Shown in pieces: positions 1 to 9,600 of a DNA stretch of 64,000 bases. The stretch comes from Fragum whitleyi. Taxonomy: Eukaryota; Mollusca; Bivalvia; Cardiida; Cardiidae. A model generated the notes under the pieces. It saw nothing but the letters and a program-made list of their open reading frames with translations, was not told where the DNA came from and ran no database searches. The number at the start of each line of letters is the position of its first letter. Position 1 is the stretch's first letter. Location: positions 1,178,001 to 1,242,000 of the forward strand of contig OX411556.1 in the NCBI GenBank assembly GCA_948146395.1, written 5' to 3'. Position numbers and translations under genes: made by a program.

Positions 1-60
1 GTTTCGATGCCGTCTGATGCATCCGTCTGTGCGTTTATGCAGCATCCCTGACCCCTTGTT

Positions 61-110
61 ATTCGATTTAATAGTAATTATTTAATCATGATTTAATGTT
101 AAATATTTTG
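61..110. other. A+T-rich core of the monomer (one per unit)
   Basis: About 84% A+T, with TTTAAT three times at spacings of 14 and 11 bp and TTAAAT soon after. The segment is almost unchanged in nearly every copy of the array. It supplies the stop codons that close the reading frames. A+T-rich cores with roughly helical spacing are often proposed to bend DNA or place nucleosomes in satellites; that role is inference here. It is absent only from the five 140-bp monomers near 33.9, 35.1, 48.3, 53.1 and 55.8 kb. Confidence 0.8.
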
Positions 111-130
111 GGTACCCATTTTTCGATCGA
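109..130. other. Paired palindromes next to the A+T core
   Basis: TGGGTACCCA (109-118) is a perfect 10-bp palindrome, and four bases later TCGATCGA (123-130) is a perfect 8-bp palindrome. Both recur in nearly every unit, directly 3' of the A+T core. The first is broken by an inserted A in the TAACCC subfamily (13 copies, for example 25891 and 27596) and by a G-to-T change in copies at 3306, 10758, 26741, 30577, 38737 and 45343. The second is broken by a C-to-T change in copies such as 28250 and 32085. They could be protein-binding dyads, but no known binding site is matched. Confidence 0.6.
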
Positions 131-154
131 CTGATGCGCCCATGCATTCATACC

Positions 155-197
155 CACATCGTCCCAAACACTCGCGTTCGCTAGCTATGCATGTGCG
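155..197. other. Variable segment defining monomer types a, b and c
   Basis: Most between-copy differences fall in this part of the unit. Three sites vary together: 162 (T or C), 172 (T or G) and 180 (G or A). The common combinations are a = T-T-G, b = C-G-G and c = T-G-A; mixed combinations such as T-G-G (30416 region) or C-T-G (24873 region) are less common. The order of types along the array gives a barcode from which the higher-order repeats can be read. The change at 180 turns a CpG into CpA, the product expected from deamination of methylcytosine on the other strand. Confidence 0.75.
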
Positions 198-426
198 CTT
201 CAAATTGACACCGGTTTCGATGCCGTCTGATGCATCCGTCTGTGCGTTTATGCAGCATCCCTGACCCCTTGTTATTCGATTTAATAGTAATTATTTAATC
301 CTGATTTAATGTTAAATATTTTGGGTACCCATTTTTCGATCGACTGATGCGCCCATGCATTCATACCCACATCGTCCCAATCACTCGCGTTCGCTAGCTA
401 TGCATGTGCGCTTCAAATTGACACCG

Positions 427-840
427 GTTTCGATGCCGTCTGATGCATCCGTCTGTGCGTTTATGCAGCATCCCTGACCCCTTGTTATTCGATTTAATAG
501 TAATTATTTAATCCTGATTTAATGTTAAATATTTTGGGTACCCATTTTTCGATCGACTGATGCGCCCATGCATTCATACCCACATCGTCCCAAACACTCG
601 CGTTCGCTAGCTATGCATGTACCCTAAAAATTGTCACCGGTCTCGATGCCGTCTGATGCATCCGTCTGTGCGTTTATGCAGCATCCCTCACCCCTTGTTA
701 TTCGATTTAATAGTAATTATTTAATCCTGATTTAATGTTAAATATTTTGGGTACCCATTTTTCGATCGACTGATGCGCCCATGCATTCATACCCACATCG
801 TCCCAAACACTCGTGTTCGCTAGCTATGCATGTGCGCTTC
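427..840 (+). repeat. Two-monomer block with a paired copy 5,964 bp away
   Basis: The block carries three marker variants in phase: GGTCTCGATG near 639, CCCTCACCCC near 686 and ACTCGTGTTC near 811. The same three recur in the same order near 6603, 6650 and 6775, which is exactly 28 units (5,964 bp) further on. The five-base patch at 621-634 is not in the second copy, so it arose after the copying or was lost from one copy. Confidence 0.75.
621..634 (+). other. Unique mutated patch in one monomer
   Basis: Following the usual GCATGT, this copy differs from the consensus at five of 14 positions (G to A, G to C, T to A, C to A, A to T), with no change of length. No other monomer in the window shows this combination. 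The rest of the monomer is ordinary. A cluster of this sort suggests one local event or a sequencing or assembly error rather than gradual drift. Confidence 0.7.
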
Positions 841-1009
841 AAATTGACACCGGTTTCGATGCCGTCTGATGCATCCGTCTGTGCGTTTATGCAGCATCCC
901 TGACCCCTTGTTATTCGATTTAATAGTAATTATTTAATCCTGATTTAATGTTAAATATTTTGGGTACCCATTTTTCGATCGACTGATGCCCCCATGCATT
1001 CATACCCAC

Positions 1010-3139
1010 ATCGCCTCAAACACGCGCGTTTGCTAGCTATGCATGTGCGCTTCAAATTGACACCGGTTTCGATGCCGTCTGATGCATCCGTCTGTGCGTT
1101 TATTCAGCATCCCTGACCTCTTGTTATTCGATTTAATAGTAATTATTTAATCCTGATTTAATGTTAAATATTTTGGGTACCCATTTTTTGATCGACTGAT
1201 GCGCCCATGCATTCATACCCACATCGTCCCAAACACTCGCGTTCGCTAGCTATGCATGTGCGCTTCAAATTGACACCGGTTTCGATGCCGTCTGATGCAT
1301 CCGTCTGTGCGTTTATACAGCATCCCTGACCCCTTGTTATTCGATTTAATAGTAATTATTTAATCCTGATTTAATGTTAAATATTTTGGGTACCCATTTT
1401 TCGATCGACTGATGCGCCCATGCATTCATACCCACATCGTCCCAAACACGCGCGTTCACTAGCTATGCATGTGTGCTTCACATTGACACCGGTTTCGATG
1501 CCGTCTGATGCATCCGTCTGTGCGTTTATGCAGCATCCCTGACCCCTTGTTATTCGATTTAATAGTAATTATTTAATCCTGATTTAATGTTAAATATTTT
1601 GGGTACCCATTTTTCGATCGACTGATGCGCCCATGCATTCATACCCATATCGCCCCAAACACGCGCGTTCGCTAGCTATGCATGTGCGCTTCAAATTGAC
1701 ACCGGTTTCGATGCCGTCTGATGCATCCGTCTGTGCGTTTATGCAGCATCCCTGACCCCTTGTTATTCGATTTAATAGTAATTATTTAATCCTGATTTAA
1801 TGTTAAATATTTTGGGTACCCATTTTTCGATCGACTGATGCGCCCATGCATTCATACCCACATCGTCCCAATCACTCGCGTTCGCTAGCTATGCATGTGC
1901 GATTCAAATTTACACCGGTTTTGATGCCGTCTGATGCATCCGTCTGTGCGTTTATGCAGCATCCCTGACCCCTTGTTATTCGATTTAATAGTAATTATTT
2001 AATCCTGATTTAATGTTAAATATTTTGGGTACCCATTTTTCGATCGACTGATGCGCCCATGCATTCATACCCACATCGCCCCAAACACGCGCGTTTGCTA
2101 GCTATGCATGTGCGCTTCAAATTGACACCGGTTTCGATGCCGTCTGATGCATCCGTCTGTGCGTTTATTCAGCATCCCTGACCCCTTGTTATTCGATTTA
2201 ATAGTAATTATTTAATCCTGATTTAATGTTAAATATTTTGGGTACCCATTTTTTGATCGACTGATGCGCCCATGCATTCATACCCACATCGTCCCAAACA
2301 CTCGCGTTCGCTAGCTATGCATGTGCGCTTCAAATTGACACCGGTTTCGATGCCGTCTGATGCATCCGTCTGTGCGTTTATACAGCATCCCTGACCCCTT
2401 GTTATTCGATTTAATAGTAATTATTTAATCCTGATTTAATGTTAAATATTTTGGGTACCCATTTTTCGATCGACTGATGCGCCCATGCATTCATACCCAC
2501 ATCGTCCCAAACACGCGCGTTCACTAGCTATGCATGTGTGCTTCAAATTGACACCGGTTTCGATGCCGTCTGATGCATCCGTCTGTGCGTTTATGCAGCA
2601 TCCCTGACCCCTTGTTATTCGATTTAATAGTAATTATTTAATCCTGATTTAATGTTAAATATTTTGGGTACCCATTTTTCGATCGACTGATGCGCCCATG
2701 CATTCATACCCATATCGCCCCAAACACGCGCGTTCGCTAGCTATGCATGTGCGCTTCAAATTGACACCGGTTTCGATGCCGTCTGATGCATCCGTCTGTG
2801 CGTTTATGCAGCATCCCTGACCCCTTGTTATTCGATTTAATAGTAATTATTTAATCCTGATTTAATGTTAAATATTTTGGGTACCCATTTTTCGATCGAC
2901 TGATGCGCCCATGCATTCATACCCACATCGTCCCAATCACTCGCGTTCGCTAGCTATGCATGTGCGCTTCAAATTTACACCGGTTTTAATGCCGTCTGAT
3001 GCATCCGTCTGTGCGTTTATGCAGCATCCCTGACCCCTTGTTATTCGATTTAATAGTAATTATTTAATCCTGATTTAATGTTAAATATTTTGGGTACCCA
3101 TTTTTCGATCGACTGATGCGCCCATGCATTCATACCCAC
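1010..3139 (+). repeat. Five-monomer tandem duplication (1,065-bp period)
   Basis: Copies at about 1010-2074 and 2075-3139 share a series of rare variants at exactly 1,065 bp: GTTTGCTAG (1028 and 2093), TTTATTCAGC (1099 and 2164), a TTTTTTGATC form (1184 and 2249), TATACAG (1313 and 2378), ATGTGTGC (1469 and 2534), CCCATATCGC (1645 and 2710) and CAATCACTCG (1869 and 2934). The agreement stops outside these limits. This is a local two-copy expansion with only scattered differences, such as CGCCTC against CGCCCC. Confidence 0.88.
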
Positions 3140-4630
3140 ATCGTCCCAAACACTCGCGTTCGCTAGCTTTGCATTTATGCTTCAAATTGACACCGGTTTC
3201 GATGCCGTCTGATGCATCCGTCTGTGCGTTTATGCAGCATCCCTGACCCCTTGTTATTCGATTTAATAGTAATTATTTAATCCTGATTTAATGTTAAATA
3301 TTTTGGTTACCCATTTTTCGATCGACTGATGCGCCCATGCATTCATACCCACATCGTCCCAAACACGCGCGTTCACTAGCTATGCATGTGCGCTTCAAAT
3401 TGACACCGGTTTCGATGCCGTCTGATGCATCCGTCTGTGCGTTTATGCAGCATCCCTGACCCCTTGTTATTCGATTTAATAGTAATTATTAAATCCTGAT
3501 TTAATGTTAAATATTTTGGGTACCCATTTTTCGATCTACTGATGCGCCCATGCATTCATACCCACATCGTCCCAAATACTCGCGTTCGCTAGCTATGCAT
3601 GTGCGCTTCAAATTGACACCGGTTTCGATGCCGTCTGATGCATCCGTCTATGCGTTTATACAGCATCCCTGACCCCTGGTTATTCGATTTAATAGTAATT
3701 ATTTAATCCTGATTTAATGTTAAATATTTTGGGTACCCATTTTTCGATCGACTGATGCGCCCATGCATTCATACCCACATCGTCCCAAACACTCGCGTTC
3801 GCTAGCTATGCATGTGCGCTTCAAATTGACACCGGTTTCGATGCCGTCTGATGCATCCGTCTGTGCGTTTATTCAGCATCCCTGACCCCTTGTTATTCGA
3901 TTTAATAGTAATTATTTAATCCTGATTTAATGTTAAATATTTTGGGTACCCATTTTTCGATCGACTGATGCGCCCATGCATTCATACCCACATCGTCCCA
4001 AACACTCGCGTTCGCTAGCTATGCATGTGCGCTTCAAATTGACACCGGTTTCGATGCCGTCTGATGCATCCGTCTGTGCGTTTATTCAGCATCCCTGACC
4101 CCTTGTTATTCGATTTAATAGTAATTATTTAATCCTGATTTAATGTTAAATATTTTGGGTACCCATTTTTCGATCGACTGATGCGCCCATGCATTCATAT
4201 CCACATCGTCCCAAACACTCGCGTTCGCTAGCTATGCATGTGCGCTTCAAATTGACACCGGTTTCGATGCCGTCTGATGCATCCGTCTGTGCGTTTATGC
4301 AGCATCCCTGACCCCTTGTTATTCGATTTAATAGTAATTATTTAATCCTGATTTAATGTTAAATATTTTGGGTACCCATTTTTCGATCGACTGATGCGCC
4401 CATGCATTCATACCCACATCGTCCCAAACACTCGCGTTCGCTAGCTATGCATGTGCGCTTCAAATTGACACCGGTTTCGATGCCGTCTGATGCATCCGTC
4501 TGTGCGTTTATGCAGCATCCCTGACCCCTTGTTATTCGATTTAATAGTAATTATTTAATCCTGATTTAATGTTAAATATTTAGGGTACCCATTTTTCGAT
4601 CGACTGATGCGCCCATGCATTCATACCCAC
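3140..4630 (+). repeat. Monomers between local duplications; 35-unit pair to 10.6 kb
   Basis: About seven monomers, mostly type a. The unit at 3171 has a rare GCATTTATGC form followed by a GGTTACCC form near 3306. The same pair occurs at 10626 and 10758, 7,455 bp or 35 units later, so the two places descend from one source. Two adjacent-type units share TTTATTCAGC (about 3867 and 4080, one unit apart). A unique change to TTTAGGGTACC is at about 4580. Confidence 0.7.
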
Positions 4631-6340
4631 ATCGTCCCAAATACTCGCGTTCGCTAGCTATGCATGTGCGCTTCAAATTGACACCGGTTTCGATGCCGTC
4701 TGATGCATCCGTCTGTGCGTTTATACAGCATCCCTGACCCCTTGTTATTCGATTTAATAGTAATTATTTAATCCTGATTTAATGTTAAATATTTTGGGTA
4801 CCCATTTTTCGATCGACTGATGCGCCCATGCATTCATACCCACATCGTCCCAAACACGCGCGTTCGCTAGCTATGCATGTGCGCTTCAAATTGACACCGG
4901 TTTCGATGCCGTCTGATGCATCCGTCTGTGCGTTTTTGCAGCATCCCTGACCCCTTGTTATTCGATTTAATAGTAATTATTTAATCCTGATTTAATGTTA
5001 AATATTTTGGGTACCCATTTTTCGATCGACTGATGCGCCCATGCATTCATACCCACATCGCCCAAAACACGCGCGTTCGCTAGCTATGCATGTGCGCTTC
5101 AAATTGACACCGATTTCGATGCCGTCTGATGCATCCGTCTGTGCGTTTATGCAGCATCCCTGACCCCTTATTATTCGATGTAATAGTAATTATTTAATCC
5201 TGATTTAATGTTAAATATTTTGGGTACCCATTTTTCGATCGACTGATGCGCCCATGCATTCATACCCACATCGTCCCAAACACTCGCGTTCGCTAGCTAT
5301 GCATGTGCGCTTCAAATTGACACCGGTTTCGATGCCGTCTGATGCATCCGTCTGTGCGTTTATGCAGCATCCCTGACCCCTTGTTATTCGATTTAATAGT
5401 AATTATTTAATCCTGATTTAATGTTAAATATTTTGGGTACCCATTTTTCGATCGACTGATGCGCCCATGCATTCATACCCACATCGTCCCAAATACTCGC
5501 TTTCGCTAGCTATGCATGTGCGCTTCAAATTGACCTCGGTTTCGATGCCGTCTGATGCATCCGTCTGTGCGTTTATACAGCATCCCTGACCCCTTGTTAT
5601 TCGATTTAATAGTAATTATTTAATCCTGATTTAATGTTAAATATTTTGGGTACCCATTTTTCGATCGACTGATGCGCCAATGCATTCATACCCACATCGT
5701 CCCAAACACGCGCGTTCGCTAGCTATGCATGTGCGCTTCAAATTGACACCGGTTTCGATGCCGTCTGATGCATCCGTCTGTGCGTTTATGCAGCATCCCT
5801 GACCCCTTGTTATTCGATTTAATAGTAATTATTTAATCCTGATTTAATGTTAAATATTTTGGGTACCCATTTTTCGATCGACTGATGCGCCCATGCATTC
5901 ATACCCACATCGCCCAAAACACGCGCGTTCGCTAGCTATGCATGTGCGCTTCAAATTGACACCGGTTTCGATGCCGTCTGATGCATCCGTCTGTGCGTTT
6001 ATGCAGCATCCCTGACCCCTTATTATTCGATGTAATAGTAATTATTTAATCCTGATTTAATGTTAAATATTTTGGGTACCCATTTTTCGATCGACTGATG
6101 CGCCCATGCATTCATACCCACATCGTCCCAAACACTCGCGTTCGCTAGCTATGCATGTGCGCTTCAAATTGACACCGGTTTCGATGCCGTCTGATGCATC
6201 CGTCTGTGCGTTTATGCAGCATCCCTGACCCCTTGTTATTCGATTTAATAGTAATTATTTAATCCTGATTTAATGTTAAATATTTTGGGTACCCATTTTT
6301 CGATCGACTGATGCGCCCATGCATTCATACCCACATCGTC
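4630..6340 (+). repeat. Four-monomer tandem duplication (852-bp period)
   Basis: Copies at about 4630-5485 and 5486-6340 share AAATACTCG (4639 and 5491), TTATACAG (4721 and 5573), CGCCCAAAAC (5059 and 5911) and CTTATTATTCGATGTAAT (5167 and 6019), all at 852 bp or four units. The correspondence ends where 6343 reads CAATCACTCG. Close relatives of this four-unit block reappear nine units later in the 7.4-9.6 kb region. Confidence 0.87.
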
Positions 6341-7410
6341 CCAATCACTCGCGTTCGCTAGCTATGCATGTGCGCTTCAAATTGACACCGGTTTCGATGC
6401 CGTCTGATGCATCCGTCTGTGCGTTTATGCAGCATCCCTGACCCCTTGTTATTCGATTTAATAGTAATTATTTAATCCTGATTTAATGTTAAATATTTTG
6501 GGTACCCATTTTTCGATCGACTGATGCGCCCATGCATTCATACCCACATCGTCCCAAACACTCGCGTTCGCTAGCTATGCATGTGCGCTTCAAATTGACA
6601 CCGGTCTCGATGCCGTCTGATGCATCCGTCTGTGCGTTTATGCAGCATCCCTCACCCCTTGTTATTCGATTTAATAGTAATTATTTAATCCTGATTTAAT
6701 GTTAAATATTTTGGGTACCCATTTTTCGATCGACTGATGCGCCCATGCATTCATACCCACATCGTCCCAAACACTCGTGTTCGCTAGCTATGCATGTGCG
6801 CTTCAAATTGACACCGGTTTCGATGCCGTCTGATGCATCCGTCTGTGCGTTTATGCAGTATCCCTGACCCCTTGTTATTCGATTTAATAGTAATTATTTA
6901 ATCCTGATTTAATGTTAAATATTTTGGGTACCCATTTTTCGATCGACTGATGCGCCCATGCATTCATACCCACATCGTCCCAAACACGCGCGTTCACTAG
7001 CTATGCATGTGTGCTTCAAATTGACACCGGTTTCGATGCCGTCTGATGCATCCGTCTGTGCGTTTATGCAGCATCCCTGACCCCTTGTTATTCGATTTAA
7101 TAGTAATTATTTAATCCTGATTTAATGTTAAATATTTTGGGTACCCATTTTTCGATCGACTGATGCGCCCATGCATTCATACCCATATCGCCCCAAACAC
7201 GCGCGTTCGCTAGCTATGCATGTGCGCTTCAAATTGACACCGGTTTCGATGCCGTCTGATGCATCCGTCTGTGCGTTTATGCAGCATCCCTGACCCCTTG
7301 TTATTCGATTTAATAGTAATTATTTAATCCTGATTTAATGTTAAATATTTTGGGTACCCATTTTTCGATCGACTGATGCGCCCATGCATTCATACCCACA
7401 TCGTCCCAAA
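6340..7410 (+). repeat. Monomers between the two four-unit blocks
   Basis: About five monomers. The first two repeat the marker set of 427-840 at a distance of 28 units. They are followed by the pair ATGTGTGC (about 7010) and CCCATATCGC (about 7183), which matches the five-unit block at 1.4-1.7 and 2.5-2.7 kb. The region is thus assembled from pieces also seen nearer the start of the window. Confidence 0.65.
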
Positions 7411-9600
7411 TACTCGCGTTCGCTAGCTATGCATGTGCGCTTCAAATTGACACCGGTTTCGATGCCGTCTGATGCATCCGTCTGTGCGTTTATACAGCAT
7501 CCCTGACCCCTTGTTATTCGATTTAATAGTAATTATTTAATCCTGATTTAATGTTAAATATTTTGGGTACCCATTTTTCGATCGACTGATGCGCCAATGC
7601 ATTCTTACCCACATCGTCCCAAACACGCGCGTTCGCTAGCTATGCATGTGCGCTTCAAATTGACACCGGTTTCGATGCCGTCTGATGCATCCGTCTGTGC
7701 GTTTATGCAGCATCCCTGACCCCTTGTTATTCGATTTAATAGTAATTATTTAATCCTGATTTAATGTTAAATATTTTGGGTACCCATTTTTCGATCGACT
7801 GATGCGCCCATGCATTCATACCCACATCGCCCAAAACACGCGCGTTCGCTAGCTATGCATGTGCGCTTCAAATTGACACCGGTTTCGATGCCGTCTGATG
7901 CATCCGTCTGTGCGTTTATGCAGCATCCCTGACCCCTTATTATTCGATTTAATAGTAATTATTTAATCCTGATTTAATGTTAAATATTTTGGGTACCCAT
8001 TTTTCGATCGACTGATGCGCCCATGCATTCATACCCACATCGTCCCAAACACGCGCGTTCACTAGCTATGCATGTGCGCTTCAAATTGACACCGGTTTCG
8101 ATGCCGTCTGATGCATCCGGCTGTGCGTTTATGCAGCATCCCTGACCCCTTGTTATTCGATTTAATAGTAATTATTTAATCCTGATTTAATGTTAAATAT
8201 TTTGGGTACCCATTTTTCGATTGACTGATGCGCCCATGCATTCATACCCACATCGTCCCAAACACGCGCGTTCACTAGCTATGCATGTGCGCTTCAAATT
8301 GACACCGGTTTCGATGCCGTCTGATGCATCCGTCTGTGCGTTTATACAGCATCCCTGACCCCTTGTTATTCGATTTAATAGTAATTATTTAATCCTGATT
8401 TAATGTTAAATATTTTGGGTACCCATTTTTCGATCGACTGATGCGCCAATGCATTCTTACCCACATCGTCCCAAACACGCGCGTTCGCTAGCTATGCATG
8501 TGCGCTTCAAATTGACACCGGTTTCGATGCCGTCTGATGCATCCGTCTGTGCGTTTATGCAGCATCCCTGACCCCTTGTTATTCGATTTAATAGTAATTA
8601 TTTAATCCTGATTTAATGTTAAATATTTTGGGTACCCATTTTTCGATCGACTGATGCGCCCATGCATTCATACCCACATCGCCCAAAACACGCGCGTTCG
8701 CTAGCTATGCATGTGCGCTTCAAATTGACACCGGTTTCGATGCCGTCTGATGCATCCGTCTGTGCGTTTATGCAGCATCCCTGACCCCTTATTATTCGAT
8801 TTAATAGTAATTATTTAATCCTGATTTAATGTTAAATATTTTGGGTACCCATTTTTCGATCGACTGATGCGCCCATGCATTCATACCCATATCGCCCCAA
8901 ACACGCGCGTTCGCTAGCTATGCATGTGCGCTTCAAATTGACACCGGTTTCGATGCCGTCTGATGCATCCGTCTGTGCGTTTATGCAGCATCCCTGACCC
9001 CTTGTTATTCGATTTAATAGTAATTATTTAATCCTGATTTAATGTTAAATATTTTGGGTACCCATTTTTCGATCGACTGATGCGCCCATGCATTCATACC
9101 CACATCGTCCCAAATACTCGCGTTCGCTAGCTATGCATGTGCGCTTCAAATTGACACCGGTTTCGATGCCGTCTGATGCATCCGTCTGTGCGTTTATACA
9201 GCATCCCTGACCCCTTGTTATTCGATTTAATAGTAATTATTTAATCCTGATTTAATGTTAAATATTTTGGGTACCCATTTTTCGATCGACTGATGCGCCA
9301 ATGCATTCATACCCACATCGTCCCAAACACTCGCGTTCGCTAGCTATGCATGTGCGCTTCAAATTGACACCGGTTTCGATGCCGTCTGATGCATCCGTCT
9401 GTGCGTTTATGCAGCATCCCTGACCCCTTGTTATTCGATTTAATAGTAATTATTTAATCCTGATTTAATGTTAAATATTTTGGGTACCCATTTTTCGATC
9501 GACTGATGCGCCCATGCATTCATACCCACATCGCCCAAAACACGCGCGTTCGCTAGCTATGCATGTGCGCTTCAAATTGACACCGGTTTCGATGCCGTCT
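7410..9600 (+). repeat. Four-monomer block repeated about 2.5 times (852-bp period)
   Basis: GCGCCAATGC is at 7591, 8443 and 9295, and CGCCCAAAAC at 7829, 8681 and 9533, each at 852-bp steps. CTTATTATTCG is at about 7937 and 8789 but not in the third copy. AAATACTCG at 7408 returns at 9112, eight units on. The copies therefore arose by stepwise four- and eight-unit exchange. The same set occurs once at 5674 (1,917 bp or nine units before 7591), linking this block with 4630-6340. Confidence 0.85.

Larger units (their letters stand above)
1..213 (+). repeat. Reference satellite monomer (type a)
   Basis: I number monomer positions from this copy. Layout: 1-60 is a mixed-composition segment; 61-110 is the A+T-rich core; 109-118 and 123-130 are perfect palindromes; 131-160 is conserved; 155-197 is the variable segment; 198-213 leads into the next unit. 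It has 93 G+C of 213 (about 44%) and more C than G on this strand (about 55 to 38). There are 14 CpG dinucleotides. Six-base palindromes include ACCGGT across the unit boundary, ATGCAT at 17, 142 and 187, GGTACC at 111, CGATCG at 124 and GCTAGC at 180. This copy has A at position 88, where nearly all others have C. TTCGAT recurs at 3, 62 and 122, a spacing of 59 and 60 bp, which may hint at an older internal subunit. Confidence 0.95.

Noticed and set aside
61..110. Promoter or replication origin in the A+T-rich core
   Set aside because: A+T richness alone is not enough. There is no recognisable TATA/initiator pair, no known origin consensus, and no gene to serve.
121..137. CENP-B box (TTCG....A..CGGG) at the TTCGATCGACTGATGCG segment or at other TTCG sites
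   Set aside because: The TTCG and the following A fit at 122, but the required CGGG is absent. The other TTCG sites in the unit fit no better on either strand.
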